In this document: one piece after another, positions 37,571 through 47,451 of the stretch
Position numbering within the stretch: position 1 is the stretch's first letter
Layout of the letters: each line of letters opens with the position of its first letter
NCBI RefSeq assembly: GCF_013410775.1
Contig: NZ_JACCFH010000001.1
Span: forward strand, 930,001 to 994,000
Length of the DNA stretch: 64,000 bases
DNA from: Sphaerotilus montanus
GTDB taxonomy: Bacteria > Pseudomonadota > Gammaproteobacteria > Burkholderiales > Burkholderiaceae_C
Reading direction: 5' to 3'
Notes under the pieces: model-generated
Seen by the model: the letters and a program-made list of their open reading frames with translations, nothing else
The model's database searches: none
What the model was told of the DNA's origin: nothing
Program-made: the position numbers and the translations under genes

Positions 37571-39085
37571 ATGTCAGCGTCTCATCCACCCCGACCGACC
37601 CGGCCCATCCGGTTCTTCCACCGCGGCGCCCTGCAGCAGATCGACAGTGCCGCGCCCACACGCACCCTGCTCGACTGGCTGCGCGAGGATGCCCGCCCGC
37701 GCTGCACCGGCACCAAGGAAGGCTGCAACGAAGGGGACTGCGGCGCCTGCACCGTCTTGGTGGCCGAGCGCGACGACGCGGCGCCGGGCGGCGTGGCGAT
37801 CCGCAACGTCAACGCCTGCCTGCGCTTCCTGCCGACGCTGGACGGTTGCGCGGTGCTCACCGTCGAAGACCTGAAGCCGATCGCTGTCGCGCATGGCCAG
37901 CCCGCGCACCCGGTGCAGCAAGCGCTGGTCGCCTGCCACGGCTCGCAGTGCGGGTTCTGCACACCCGGCTTCGCGATGACGATGACCGGCATCTATGAAG
38001 AACACTGCGCCGCCGGCACCCGCCCGACGCGCCAGCAACTCGCCGACGACCTCGCCGGCAACCTCTGCCGCTGCACCGGCTACCGGCCGATCGTGGACGC
38101 AGGCGAGCAGATGTTCGACGCGCCGGCCGCGCCGATCGACCGCGCCGCCCTGCGCCAGCAACTCGACACGCTGGCCGCCGACGCCACGCCGCTGACGCTC
38201 GACGACTTCGCCGCGCAGCGACTGGCCCGCCCGGACACCCGCATCGTGGCCGGCGCCACCGATGTCGCGCTGTGGGTGAACAAGCAGTTCCGCGACATCG
38301 GCGAGCCGCTGTGGATCGGGCGTGTGGCCGAACTCCGGCGCATCGAGGTCACCGCCGACGCGCTGCACATCGGCGCCGCCGCGTCGCTCGAAGACGCCTG
38401 GCGCACGCTGGCCGACGTGGTGCCGACGCTGCGCGAGGTGTGGCAGCGCTTCGCCTCGCCGCCGATCCGCCACGCCGGCACGATGGGCGGCAACATCGCC
38501 AACGGCTCGCCGATCGGGGACAGCGCGCCGGTGCTGATCGCGCTCGGGGCGGACATCGTGCTGCGGCGCGGCGCGGTGGAGCGCACGATGCCGCTGCAGG
38601 CGTTCTACCTCGACTACATGAGAAACGCGCTGCAGCCTGGTGAGTTCGTCGCGCGGCTCGTCGTGCCGAAACCGACCGACGGCACGCAGGTCCGCGCCTG
38701 GAAGATCAGCAAGCGCTACGACAGCGACATCTCCGCCGTCTGCGCCGCGTTTGCGCTGCGGCTCGACGGGGACCGCGTGGCCGAGGTGCGGCTGGCGTTC
38801 GGCGGCATGGCGGCGATCGTCCAGCGCGCCGCTCAAACCGAGGCCGCGCTGCTCGGCCAGCCGTGGACCGAGGCCACCCTCGTCGCCGCACAGGCCGCGC
38901 TCGCGCAGGACTTCCACCCCTTGAGCGACCTGCGCGCCAGCGCCGCCTACCGGCTGAAGGTCAGCGCCAACCTGCTGCGCCGGCTGTGGCTCGAAACCCG
39001 GCCGGATGATCCGCTGCCGCCCGAAGACACCACGGTCTGGACGCCGCGCCTGACCGTCCCGATCCACCCGGAGACCCGCGCATGA
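37571..39085 (+). CDS. xdhA: Xanthine dehydrogenase small subunit (2Fe-2S and FAD)
   Basis: 504 residues from the ATG at 37571; ATGs at 37559 and 37547 are alternatives, and GGAG is 13 bases from the chosen one. N-terminal plant-type ferredoxin cysteines in CNEGDCGACTVL, second cluster in GSQCGFCTPGFAM and NLCRCTGYRPI. FAD domain from about 170: IVAGATDVALWVNKQF, FASPPIRHAGTMGGNIANGSPIGD. C-terminal CO-dehydrogenase flavoprotein domain. It passes electrons from the molybdenum site to NAD. It overlaps xdhB by four bases. Confidence 0.97.
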   Translation: MSASHPPRPTRPIRFFHRGALQQIDSAAPTRTLLDWLREDARPRCTGTKEGCNEGDCGACTVLVAERDDAAPGGVAIRNVNACLRFLPTLDGCAVLTVEDLKPIAVAHGQPAHPVQQALVACHGSQCGFCTPGFAMTMTGIYEEHCAAGTRPTRQQLADDLAGNLCRCTGYRPIVDAGEQMFDAPAAPIDRAALRQQLDTLAADATPLTLDDFAAQRLARPDTRIVAGATDVALWVNKQFRDIGEPLWIGRVAELRRIEVTADALHIGAAASLEDAWRTLADVVPTLREVWQRFASPPIRHAGTMGGNIANGSPIGDSAPVLIALGADIVLRRGAVERTMPLQAFYLDYMRNALQPGEFVARLVVPKPTDGTQVRAWKISKRYDSDISAVCAAFALRLDGDRVAEVRLAFGGMAAIVQRAAQTEAALLGQPWTEATLVAAQAALAQDFHPLSDLRASAAYRLKVSANLLRRLWLETRPDDPLPPEDTTVWTPRLTVPIHPETRA

Positions 39086-41427
39086 GCACCGTCGGCACCG
39101 CCCGCCCGCACGAGTCGGCCCACCTGCACGTCGCCGGCGCCGCGCCCTACATCGACGACATCGCCGAAGTCGCCGGCACGCTGCACGCCGCGCTCGGTCT
39201 GTCGCCCATCGCACACGGCCGGCTGCTGGCGCTGGACCTCGACCGGGTGCGCGCCATGCCCGGCGTCGTCGCCGTGCTGAGCGCCGCTGACATCCCAGGC
39301 ACCAACGACTGCGGCCCGATCGTCCACGACGACCCGATCCTCGCCCAGGACACCGTGACGTGGCGCGGCCAGCCGATGTTCGCCGTCATCGCCCGCAGCC
39401 GCGGTGAAGCCCGCCGCGCCGCCGCCCTCGCCGTGCAGGTGGCGACGATCGAGCCGCTGCCCGCCGTGCTCGACCCGCTCGAAGCCCACGCGCTGCAGCA
39501 GTACGTCGTGCCGCCGATGCACCTCGTCCGCGGCGACGCAAAAGCCGCCATCGCCAGCGCGCCGCACCAGCTCGACGGCCGCTTCAGCCTCGGCGGCCAG
39601 GAGCAGTTCTACCTGGAAGGCCAGATCGCCTACGCCATCCCGCAGGAAAACGACGGCCTGCTCGTCCACAGCTCCACCCAGCACCCGACCGAGATGCAGC
39701 ACGTCGTCGCGCACGCGCTCGGGCTGTCGGCGCACCAGGTGCAGGTGCAGTGCCGGCGCATGGGCGGCGGTTTTGGTGGCAAGGAATCGCAGTCGGCCGT
39801 GTTCGCCGCCGTCGCCGCCATCGCCGCGCACCGGCTGCAATGCCCGGTCAAGCTGCGCCCCGACCGCGACGACGATTTCCTGATCACCGGCCGGCGCCAC
39901 GGCTTCGAGTTCCGCTACCGCATCGGCCACGACGACCTCGGGCGGATCCTCGGCGCGGACGTGGAAATGGTGTCGAACGCGGGGGCGTCGGCGGACCTGT
40001 CGGCGCCGGTGATGACGCGGGCGCTGTGCCATTTCGACAATACCTACTGGCTGCCGAACGTCGACCTGCGCGGTTACTGTGCGCGAACCAACACGCAGAG
40101 CAACACCGCCTTCCGCGGCTTCGGCGGGCCGCAAGGGGCGCTCGCGGTGGAGATGGTGCTGGACTCGGTGGCGCGCAGGCTCGGGCTGGACCCGCTGGAG
40201 GTGCGCCGCGCCAACTTCTACGGCACGACCGAGCACAACGTCACGCCCTACGGCCAGACGGTCGAGGACAACATCATCGCCCCGCTGGTCACCGAACTCG
40301 CCGACACCGCCCACTACCGCCAGCGCCGCGCCGAGATCGCCAGCTTCAACGCCACCAGCCCGGTGCTGAAACGCGGCCTGGCGCTCACGCCGGTCAAGTT
40401 CGGCATCAGCTTCAACGTCGCGCACTTCAACCAGGCCGGCGCACTGGTCCACGTCTACACCGACGGCTCGGTGCTGGTGAACCACGGCGGCACCGAAATG
40501 GGGCAAGGGCTGAACACCAAGGTCGCGCAGGTCGTCGCGCACGAACTTGGCATTCCCTTCGAGCGCGTGCGGGTCAGCGCCACCGACACGCACAAGGTCG
40601 CCAACACCTCCGCCACCGCCGCCTCCACCGGCACCGACCTCAACGGCAAGGCCGCGCAGGACGCTGCCCGCCAGATCGTGTTCCGACTGGCGCAGCACAT
40701 CGCGGCGCGCTGGCTGGTCCCGGTCGGCGCGGTGCAGTTCGCCGACGGCCGAGTCACTGCGGGCGCCCACGCGATGGCCTTCGACGACCTCGTCGCACAG
40801 GCCTACGCCGCGCGGGTCCAGCTCTGGAGCGACGGCTTCTACGCCACCCCCGGCCTGCACTGGGACCGCGAGAAGCTGCAAGGCAAGCCGTTCTACTACT
40901 TCGCCTACGGCGCGGCGCTGAGCGAAGTCGTCGTGGACACGCTGACCGGCGAGTGGCGGCTGCTGCGGGCGGATGCGCTGCACGATGTCGGCGCGTCGCT
41001 GAACCCGGCCGTGGACATCGGCCAGATCGAGGGCGCCTTCGTGCAGGGCATGGGCTGGCTGACCACGGAGGAACTGCGCTGGCAGCCGATGGACGGCTCG
41101 CGCAACGCCGGCCTGCTGCTGACGCACGCTCCGAGCACCTACAAGATTCCAACCGCCAACGACGTACCGGTCACGCCGGGCGCGTTCAACGTCCGGCTCT
41201 ACGACCACCGCAACCCGGCCGACAGCATCCACCGCAGCAAGGCCGTGGGCGAGCCGCCGCTGCTGCTGCCGTTCAGCGTGTTCCTGGCGATCCGCGATGC
41301 GGTGTCGGCGGTGGGCGAGCACCAGATCGATCCGCCGCTGCGGGCACCGGCGACCAGCGAGGCGATCCTCGACGCGCTCGACGCCATCGGCGCGGTCCAA
41401 GCGGTGCAGGCGGCGCAGGCCGGATGA
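39082..41427 (+). CDS. xdhB: Xanthine dehydrogenase molybdopterin-binding large subunit
   Basis: 781 residues, normal for bacterial XdhB. N-terminal a/b hammerhead (AAPYIDDIAEVAGTLHAALG), then Mo-cofactor motifs GQEQFYLEGQIAYA, QCRRMGGGFGGKESQ, NTAFRGFGGPQGAL (including the catalytic-region Arg), GTEMGQGLNTKVAQV, and near the end KAVGEPPLLLPFSV with the conserved active-site Glu. It hydroxylates hypoxanthine to xanthine and xanthine to urate in the cytoplasm. Middle gene of xdhABC, with four-base overlaps on both sides. Confidence 0.98.
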   Translation: MSTVGTARPHESAHLHVAGAAPYIDDIAEVAGTLHAALGLSPIAHGRLLALDLDRVRAMPGVVAVLSAADIPGTNDCGPIVHDDPILAQDTVTWRGQPMFAVIARSRGEARRAAALAVQVATIEPLPAVLDPLEAHALQQYVVPPMHLVRGDAKAAIASAPHQLDGRFSLGGQEQFYLEGQIAYAIPQENDGLLVHSSTQHPTEMQHVVAHALGLSAHQVQVQCRRMGGGFGGKESQSAVFAAVAAIAAHRLQCPVKLRPDRDDDFLITGRRHGFEFRYRIGHDDLGRILGADVEMVSNAGASADLSAPVMTRALCHFDNTYWLPNVDLRGYCARTNTQSNTAFRGFGGPQGALAVEMVLDSVARRLGLDPLEVRRANFYGTTEHNVTPYGQTVEDNIIAPLVTELADTAHYRQRRAEIASFNATSPVLKRGLALTPVKFGISFNVAHFNQAGALVHVYTDGSVLVNHGGTEMGQGLNTKVAQVVAHELGIPFERVRVSATDTHKVANTSATAASTGTDLNGKAAQDAARQIVFRLAQHIAARWLVPVGAVQFADGRVTAGAHAMAFDDLVAQAYAARVQLWSDGFYATPGLHWDREKLQGKPFYYFAYGAALSEVVVDTLTGEWRLLRADALHDVGASLNPAVDIGQIEGAFVQGMGWLTTEELRWQPMDGSRNAGLLLTHAPSTYKIPTANDVPVTPGAFNVRLYDHRNPADSIHRSKAVGEPPLLLPFSVFLAIRDAVSAVGEHQIDPPLRAPATSEAILDALDAIGAVQAVQAAQAG

Positions 41428-42242
41428 CGCCCGGCGTACTGAAGGCTGAAGCGCGGCGCTGGCTCGCGCAGGGGCGGCGCGCGGTCGAGGTACAGATCCT
41501 GTCGCACCGCGGCTCGACCCCGCGCGAGACCGGCACGCGCATGGTCGTCGCCGAGGACGCCGTGCTCGGCACCATCGGCGGCGGGCATCTGGAGTTGCTG
41601 GCGATCACGGCGGCACGGGAAGGTCTGCGCCAAGCGCTCTTCGCTCCGCAGGATCTGGACCTGCCACTGGGGCCGGCGCTGGGGCAGTGCTGCGGCGGCC
41701 GGGTCGTGCTGCGGCTGCAGGCGCTGTCCGAAGCCTCTCTGGCCGACTGGCCGGCGCCGCAGCCGCGCTTCTTCCTGCAGTTGCACGGCGCCGGGCATGT
41801 CGGCCGCGCGATCGTGCGGCTGCTCGCCGACATCGACTGCCGCGTCCAGTGGATCGACGAGCGCGAGGAGGAATTCCCCCGGCTGACGGGCGCAGAGCCG
41901 CCGCACATCGAACGGGTGTGTGTCGACACGCCGGAGGCCGAGGTCGCGCTGGCGCCGCCGGGGGCGTTCTATCTGGTGATGACACATCGGCATGACCTGG
42001 ATGAGCGGATCACGGAAGCGGTGCTGCTGCGGGGGGATTTCGGGTACTGCGGGCTGATCGGGAGCGGGACGAAGCGGGCGCGGTTTCTGCACCGGTTCGA
42101 GGCGCGGGGCCTGTCTGGCGCGGTGCTGGCGCGGATGACGTGTCCGATCGGGCTGCCAGGCATCGCCGGCAAGGAACCGGCGGTGCTGGCCGTCGCGGTG
42201 GTGGCTCAGTTGCTGGGTTGGCCGGCCAGCCAGGCCACGTAG
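41424..42242 (+). CDS. xdhC: Xanthine dehydrogenase accessory protein XdhC
   Basis: 272 residues. The N-terminal XdhC/CoxI segment has [22 protein letters not shown], with a Cys pair in [11 protein letters not shown]. The C-terminal Rossmann part has [23 protein letters not shown] and [22 protein letters not shown]. XdhC binds the molybdenum cofactor, promotes its sulfuration and inserts it into XdhB. It overlaps xdhB by four bases. Its last 37 bases overlap the end of hldD on the other strand. Confidence 0.96.
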   Translation: MTPGVLKAEARRWLAQGRRAVEVQILSHRGSTPRETGTRMVVAEDAVLGTIGGGHLELLAITAAREGLRQALFAPQDLDLPLGPALGQCCGGRVVLRLQALSEASLADWPAPQPRFFLQLHGAGHVGRAIVRLLADIDCRVQWIDEREEEFPRLTGAEPPHIERVCVDTPEAEVALAPPGAFYLVMTHRHDLDERITEAVLLRGDFGYCGLIGSGTKRARFLHRFEARGLSGAVLARMTCPIGLPGIAGKEPAVLAVAVVAQLLGWPASQAT

Positions 42243-43225
42243 CCCGACACACCACTGGCCACACTGCTGAACACATGGTCACAACCTGTGGCGCGCAAGC
42301 GCGTCAGATCGGCCTCGGTGTGGCACTGGTACTTGCCCCGCAGCGCATCCGGGAAGTCGATGTAGCTCACCAGCCCGTGCGCGACCTGTTCCGCCAGCGT
42401 CAAGGCGGGCAGTCCATCCAGAGCCCGGCAGGCGTTGACCGTCGCGTGTGCCACGTCATTGAACGGCTGTGCCCGACCGGAGCCCAGGTTGAAGATGCCG
42501 CTCTGGTCCGGATGCTGCAGGAACCACAGGTTCACCGCGACCACGTCATCGACATAGACGAAATCGCGTGACTGCATCCCCGGGGCGTAGCCGTTGTACT
42601 CGCCGAAGAGCTTGACGTGGCCGTGCTGGCGGAACTGGTGGAAGTGGTGGAAGGCGACGCTGGCCATGCGGGCCTTGTGCTGCTCGCGCGGGCCGTAGAC
42701 GTTGAAGTAGCGGAAACCGACCACCTGTCCGTCCTGCGTGCCGCCCTGCGAGCGCAGCGTCGGCAGGTAACGCCGCACCACCTGGTCAAACAGCAGCTTG
42801 GAGTAGCCGTAGACGTTCAGCGGCGCCTCGAAGGCGGGCTCCTCGCGGAAGGTCTCGCTGCCGCCGTAGGTCGCGGCCGAGCTGGCGTAGAGCAGCCGCG
42901 TGCCTTGCGCCAGGCAGGCGTCGAGCAGCGTCTTCGAGCAGCGGTAGTTGGTTTCCAGCATGTACTTGCCGTCGTGCTCCATGGTGTCGGAGCAGGCGCC
43001 TTCATGCAGGATGGCGTCGATGTGGCCGAGTTCACCGGCCGCGAAACGGCGGTAGAACTCGTCCTTGTCGAAGTAGTCGGCCAACGTCGAGCCGAGCAGG
43101 TTGCGGTACTTCGGTCCATCGGTCAGGTCATCGACGGCGATGACCTCCTTGGCCCCCAGGCGGTTCAGCCCGTGGACCAGATTGCTGCCGATCATGCCGG
43201 CGGCGCCGGTGACGACGACTCTCAT
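42206..43225 (-). CDS. hldD: ADP-L-glycero-D-manno-heptose-6-epimerase
   Basis: Last step of ADP-heptose synthesis for the LPS inner core. 339 residues. SDR fold with NADP site [15 protein letters not shown], then [32 protein letters not shown], and the active-site [11 protein letters not shown]. HldD-specific [21 protein letters not shown] and [11 protein letters not shown] are present. It overlaps rfaE1 by four bases and the convergent xdhC by 37. Confidence 0.97.
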   Translation of the reverse strand: MRVVVTGAAGMIGSNLVHGLNRLGAKEVIAVDDLTDGPKYRNLLGSTLADYFDKDEFYRRFAAGELGHIDAILHEGACSDTMEHDGKYMLETNYRCSKTLLDACLAQGTRLLYASSAATYGGSETFREEPAFEAPLNVYGYSKLLFDQVVRRYLPTLRSQGGTQDGQVVGFRYFNVYGPREQHKARMASVAFHHFHQFRQHGHVKLFGEYNGYAPGMQSRDFVYVDDVVAVNLWFLQHPDQSGIFNLGSGRAQPFNDVAHATVNACRALDGLPALTLAEQVAHGLVSYIDFPDALRGKYQCHTEADLTRLRATGCDHVFSSVASGVSGYVAWLAGQPSN

Positions 43226-44151
43226 GCGAACAACTCCTCATAGGACACGCTGGCCGTGCCGAACTTGCCGACCACGATGCTGCCGGCGCGGTTGGCGATG
43301 GGCACGGCCTCGCGCAGCGACAGGCCCGCAGCCAGCAGGGTGGCCATCGTGGCGATGACGGTGTCGCCCGCCCCGGTGACATCGAACACCTCGCGCGCCT
43401 GCGCCGGCACATCCAGGTGGCCGGCGTCGTCGAACAGCGTCATGCCCTCTTCCGATCGGGTCAGCAGCAGACCGGTCAGGCCCAGCTCGGCCCGCAGGTT
43501 CTGCGCGCGTTCATGCAGTTGCGCCTCGCCCGACCAGGCGCCGATCACCTGGGCCAGCTCGGCCCGGTTCGGCGTGATCACGGTGGCGCCGGCGTAGCGG
43601 CGGTAGTCGCTGCCCTTGGGATCGATCAGCACCGGCTTGCCCGCGGCACGCGCCAGCTCGATCATGCGCGGGATGTGGGTCAGGCCCCCCTTGCCGTAGT
43701 CGGAGAACAGCACCGCCTCGTGCGCAGGCAACACACGCTCGTAGTCGGTGAGCATCTGCTGCAGCACCTCGTGTTCGGGCTGGTTCTCGAAATCGACGCG
43801 GATGAGCTGCTGCGAGCGGCCGATGACGCGCAGCTTGACGATGGTGTAGAGCCTTGGATCGCTGCCGAGCACGGTGGTGACGCCCTGCTCTTCCAGCAGG
43901 CGGCGCAGGATGCGCGCGGGTTCGTCCTCGCCGACGACGGTCAGCAGCGTGCACTGTGCGCCGAGCGTCTTGACGTTGAGCGCGACGTTGGCCGCACCGC
44001 CGAGGCGCTCCTCCTCGCGGGTGACGCGCACGATGGGAACCGGCGCCTCCGGAGAGATGCGATCGACGGAGCCGAACCAGTAGCGGTCGAGCATGGCATC
44101 GCCGACGACGAGGACCCGGGCGGCCTGGAGAAGAGACAGCGAAACGTTCAA
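43222..44151 (-). CDS. rfaE1: D-glycero-beta-D-manno-heptose-7-phosphate kinase
   Basis: 309 residues, PfkB/ribokinase fold: [47 protein letters not shown], and the anion-hole/catalytic [16 protein letters not shown]. This is only the kinase half of the fused enterobacterial HldE. The adenylyltransferase (RfaE2/HldC) must be encoded elsewhere, and none is visible in the window. It overlaps hldD by four bases, making a heptose pair at the downstream end of the polysaccharide block. Confidence 0.95.
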   Translation of the reverse strand: MNVSLSLLQAARVLVVGDAMLDRYWFGSVDRISPEAPVPIVRVTREEERLGGAANVALNVKTLGAQCTLLTVVGEDEPARILRRLLEEQGVTTVLGSDPRLYTIVKLRVIGRSQQLIRVDFENQPEHEVLQQMLTDYERVLPAHEAVLFSDYGKGGLTHIPRMIELARAAGKPVLIDPKGSDYRRYAGATVITPNRAELAQVIGAWSGEAQLHERAQNLRAELGLTGLLLTRSEEGMTLFDDAGHLDVPAQAREVFDVTGAGDTVIATMATLLAAGLSLREAVPIANRAGSIVVGKFGTASVSYEELFA

Positions 44152-44213
44152 GGAAGGAACCTGTGGAGTAGGCAGCGACAGCGCGGATCGTAACCGCGCG
44201 CCGTGCCCCTCGG

Positions 44214-45335
44214 TCAGAGTTCCTCGACCGGGACGGCCCAGTGGTCGGCCTTGCGCAGCAGGAAGCGGGGTGTACGGAACTGGACAATGGCGCGGTAGAT
44301 GGCCAGATAGGACACGCAGAACAGCAGCAGCCAGATCGAGAGCGACTGCCCGTCATCCCACCAGAGCACGGCAGGCACCACCGACATCGAGCACAGCGCC
44401 CAGAGGTAGGGCGAAGTCATCGAATTGCGGCGAAGCAGGTTGGCAGCGTCGCGCTTGCCGATGGCCCAGCGCATCAGGCGGCGGTAGATGAGGCTGTGCA
44501 GATGGGTCGCGTCGGGCAGTCCGACGGGGCGCCCGCGGATCACGCGGCGGCGGTACATCGTGAACAGCGTTTCGAAGATCGGATAGGCGCACAGCAGCAG
44601 CGGAAACACCGGGGAAACCTCCGGGTTGCGATGCACCAGCAGGATGCCGAGTTCTGCGACCCAGAAACCGAGGAAGTAGGCGCCGCCGTCACCGAGGAAG
44701 ATCAGGCCGAGCGGGTAGTTGAGGACGAAGAAGCCCAGCACCGCACCCAGGCCGATCAGCGCGCAGTTCATGATCGCGTAGTCCCCCACCTGGAACGCCA
44801 CATAGGCCAGCGCCGCCAGCATGATGGCCACGCACATCGAGGCCAGGCCGTTGAAGCCGTCGATGATGTTGACCGAATTGGCGACACCGGCCACCGCCAG
44901 CAGTGTCAGCGCGAGCGGGAATCCAGCGACCAGCAGCAGGCTGTCCACGCCGGGAATGCCTGTGCGGGAAATGATGGCATCCGCCAGCCAGACCGCGAGT
45001 GCGGCAGCGGCGATGGTCGCGAGCAAGCGCTGTTTGGGCGTGACGCGCTTGGTGAAGTCTTCGATCAGGCCGGCGCCGAAGGCGACAAGGCTGCAGCCGA
45101 TCAGCGCCACCAGCAGTTGCCAGTCGTCCGAGCCTTTCTCGACGGCGATCAATCCACCGCACACCACACCGACCAGGATCCCGATGCCGCCGATGCGTGG
45201 CACGACCCGTGCATGGAACTTCTGGGGCTGGTCCTTGTCGGTATCGCCTGTCAAGTGGGCGTGGTGCACCGACGAGCGGACCACCGCCAAGGTAGTGACG
45301 AAAGCCGCCAGGAAAGAAACAATCAGAAACAGCAT
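44214..45335 (-). CDS. WecA/MraY-like undecaprenyl-phosphate sugar-1-phosphate transferase
   Basis: 373 residues, about ten to eleven membrane helices, glycosyltransferase family 4 of the phospho-N-acetylhexosamine group. Motifs: KFHARVVPRIGGIGILVG, NIIDGFNGLASMCVAIM (Asp in the catalytic loop), LIFLGDGGAYFLGFW, HRNPEVSPVFPLLLCAYPIFETLFTMYRR. It puts the first sugar phosphate on the lipid carrier to start the repeat unit. It is separated from the upstream glycosyltransferase operon by 230 bp, so it may have its own promoter. Confidence 0.93.
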   Translation of the reverse strand: MLFLIVSFLAAFVTTLAVVRSSVHHAHLTGDTDKDQPQKFHARVVPRIGGIGILVGVVCGGLIAVEKGSDDWQLLVALIGCSLVAFGAGLIEDFTKRVTPKQRLLATIAAAALAVWLADAIISRTGIPGVDSLLLVAGFPLALTLLAVAGVANSVNIIDGFNGLASMCVAIMLAALAYVAFQVGDYAIMNCALIGLGAVLGFFVLNYPLGLIFLGDGGAYFLGFWVAELGILLVHRNPEVSPVFPLLLCAYPIFETLFTMYRRRVIRGRPVGLPDATHLHSLIYRRLMRWAIGKRDAANLLRRNSMTSPYLWALCSMSVVPAVLWWDDGQSLSIWLLLFCVSYLAIYRAIVQFRTPRFLLRKADHWAVPVEEL

Positions 45336-45565
45336 GCAGTCAATCCTTTTGCTGGGGTGTGCCAGCGAAGCCCTGCTCTGTTTGTCTCTTACAGAGATAG
45401 GGTTGCACTCATGCGCAATAGGTCACGCTGCGAAGATGCCGGCAGACTCGTACCGATGCAAGCGCGACATGTAAAGACATGTTTATGCCGATTGCGACCA
45501 CGACAAATATTACGTCCAGCCTGTTGTCCGGATGAAACAATCCAGCCGAACCCACACTGGTGGAC
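45336..45565. other. 230-bp intergenic region upstream of the WecA-like gene
   Basis: Longest gene-free stretch in the polysaccharide block and A/T-richer than the genes. It contains ACATGT-AAAG-ACATGT at 45467-45482 (each ACATGT is itself palindromic, and together they form an inverted repeat) and ACAAATATTACG at 45512-45523. It probably holds the promoter of the WecA-like/heptose genes; I cannot place -35/-10 boxes with confidence and see no terminator for the upstream genes. Confidence 0.45.
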
Positions 45566-46333
45566 TCAACCCGCTTTGCGAGCGGCTCTCAGCAAGAACT
45601 GAGGAATTTTGCGCAGATTCTTGCAGAGCAGCGTCCCAATGCCACCGACACGGCTGCGTTTCATGGCCCAGAGGTCCTCGCGACTCTTGCGCAGCATGGC
45701 TTTCAGCGAGCGATTACTGGCACCACCGGTACGCATCCTGACCAAGATTCCCGGCAGGTAGACCACAGAGAAGTCGCTGCGCGACAGGCAACGCAGCATG
45801 AAATCATAGTCGGCAGCGATGCGCAGGCCAGTGTCGAACTCGCCGATATCGACCAGGCGAGAACGACGGAGATAGAAGGTCGGATGAGGCGGCATCCAGC
45901 CCCGCCTCAGCGAAGCCGGCACGAAGTGTCCGCTGTACCAGTGCCGGATGACCGACTGAAGGTCATCGGCTTTCACGTAGACCAGATCGGAGTAGACAGC
46001 GTCCGCGCCAGGCTGCTGCTGCAGCAGCCTGGCCATCCGGGCGATCGCGTCGGGATCAGCAAGGACATCGTCGGCGTTCAGGAAACCGACGAACTCGCCG
46101 GTCGCCTGGCGCAGGCCCTTGTTCATGCCATCGTAGATGCCGCGGTCTGGCTCGGATACGCAGCGGCTGACCCGCTGCCCAAGTCGCTGCACGATTTCCA
46201 GCGTGCCATCCTTAGATCCTCCATCGATCACGATGTGCTCGATGTCCGGATGGGTCTGCTCCTCCACCGAGCGCAGCGTGTCCCCGATCGTCGCGGCGCT
46301 GTTATAGGAGACCGTGATGAGGGTGATCTTCAT
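45566..46333 (-). CDS. Glycosyltransferase family 2
   Basis: 255 residues from the ATG at 46333, overlapping the upstream gene by four bases. GT-A fold: ITLITVSYNSAATIGDTLRSVEEQ, DGGSKDGTLEIV, GIYDGMNKGLRQATGEFVGFLNADD (the DxD-type metal site), and HPTFYLRRS. This sequence type matches WcaA/PgaC-like enzymes of O-antigen loci. The basic tail (KSREDLWAMKRSRVGG) could touch the membrane. It adds one sugar of the repeat unit to the lipid-linked precursor; donor and acceptor are unknown. Confidence 0.92.
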   Translation of the reverse strand: MKITLITVSYNSAATIGDTLRSVEEQTHPDIEHIVIDGGSKDGTLEIVQRLGQRVSRCVSEPDRGIYDGMNKGLRQATGEFVGFLNADDVLADPDAIARMARLLQQQPGADAVYSDLVYVKADDLQSVIRHWYSGHFVPASLRRGWMPPHPTFYLRRSRLVDIGEFDTGLRIAADYDFMLRCLSRSDFSVVYLPGILVRMRTGGASNRSLKAMLRKSREDLWAMKRSRVGGIGTLLCKNLRKIPQFLLRAARKAG

Positions 46334-47448
46334 GGCGTCATCGGCGCATTGCCCCTGTTGTCGCATGCCACTGCCAGCATTCGGCGGGCCACGGTCTCCC
46401 AGTCGGGCGGCACGCCGGCCAGGCGGTCCCGCCAGTCCGGCCACCAGCCTTCGTCGAGACGCGACTGCAGCGTGCGCAGCGCCTGACGCAGCGATTCGGG
46501 CTGTTCGGGGTCGAAGTAGATCGCCCGGTCACCGCACAGCGTGCGCGCGTACGGCAGGTCCGGACAGACAATGGGCAGGCCGACGAACATCGCCTCGACC
46601 AGCGGAAATCCATAGCTCTCGTCCCTCGACAGGAACAGCAGTGCGTCAACCTGCGAGTAGGCCTCGATCATCGCCTGAGGCGACAGGAAGCCGCTGCAGT
46701 GCACCCAGGACAGTTGCGGTGCGGGATGGGCTGGTGCATCGAGCGTGAGTGTCAGCCGCTCGACTGGCCAGCCAGCCTGAGGATCGAGCCGAGACAGCAG
46801 CGCATGGTTCTTGTGCGGATAGCCGGCAGCCGGATAGATCAGGTTCAATCCTTGCCCAGTCGGATGTACCCGGGCTCGGCGCTTCAGTCCGCTGTGCAGC
46901 AACCAGGACGGTACCGGCTGGGCGATCACATGGACCCGACCGGCGACACCGGGGTAACTGCGCTCGAGCGCGTCGCGCATCACGTCGGTCTGGACGATGA
47001 AGGAGTGCACCAAGCCAAGGTTCCAACGGAAGATGGCTCGACCAAGCGCATATTTCAGGCGCCCCGGCCGCCAGTCAGTCCGCACAGGCTTCAGCAAATT
47101 GGATTGCTGCAGAAACACCGTCTGCGGCCCGCGGCAACGCAACGGCAAATCCCCCAGCACCAGCAACGGCGAGTTGCCATCAAAACGACTGGCCAGCCAG
47201 GTGCACTCCAGCATGCGCGACAGCGCATTGGGCAGGCGACGGCGGTAGACCTCGGTCACCGTGCTGGCGTTGCTGCTGCGGTAGGCCGCCAGCTTGCCGC
47301 GATCGGGCAGCTCGATGCGCTCGACGACGACACTAGGATCGCGCTCCAGCGCCGGCAGCAGCGACTGCAGCAGCTGCGAGGCACCGGCACCTGCCACATT
47401 AGTCAGATGGATCCGTACCGGGATGCGGGAAAAAACGGCGACAGTCAT
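46330..47448 (-). CDS. Glycosyltransferase, GT4-type GT-B fold
   Basis: 372 residues from the ATG at 47448. The N-terminal half shows GAGASQLLQSLLPAL and LGDLPLRCRGPQTVFLQQSN. The C-terminal nucleotide-sugar half has NLIYPAAGYPHKNHALL and DALLFLSRDESYGFPLVEAMFVGLPIVCPDLPYARTLCG, containing the E-x7-E motif of GT4 retaining enzymes. Three bases after the upstream glycosyltransferase and overlapping the next by four. Sugar specificity cannot be predicted. Confidence 0.9.
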   Translation of the reverse strand: MTVAVFSRIPVRIHLTNVAGAGASQLLQSLLPALERDPSVVVERIELPDRGKLAAYRSSNASTVTEVYRRRLPNALSRMLECTWLASRFDGNSPLLVLGDLPLRCRGPQTVFLQQSNLLKPVRTDWRPGRLKYALGRAIFRWNLGLVHSFIVQTDVMRDALERSYPGVAGRVHVIAQPVPSWLLHSGLKRRARVHPTGQGLNLIYPAAGYPHKNHALLSRLDPQAGWPVERLTLTLDAPAHPAPQLSWVHCSGFLSPQAMIEAYSQVDALLFLSRDESYGFPLVEAMFVGLPIVCPDLPYARTLCGDRAIYFDPEQPESLRQALRTLQSRLDEGWWPDWRDRLAGVPPDWETVARRMLAVACDNRGNAPMTP

Positions 47449-47451
47449 CAA

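Noticed and set aside
39750-41423. Long alternative frame inside xdhB joining xdhC
   Set aside because: xdhB motifs are all in the other frame; only the part after 41424 is real (xdhC).
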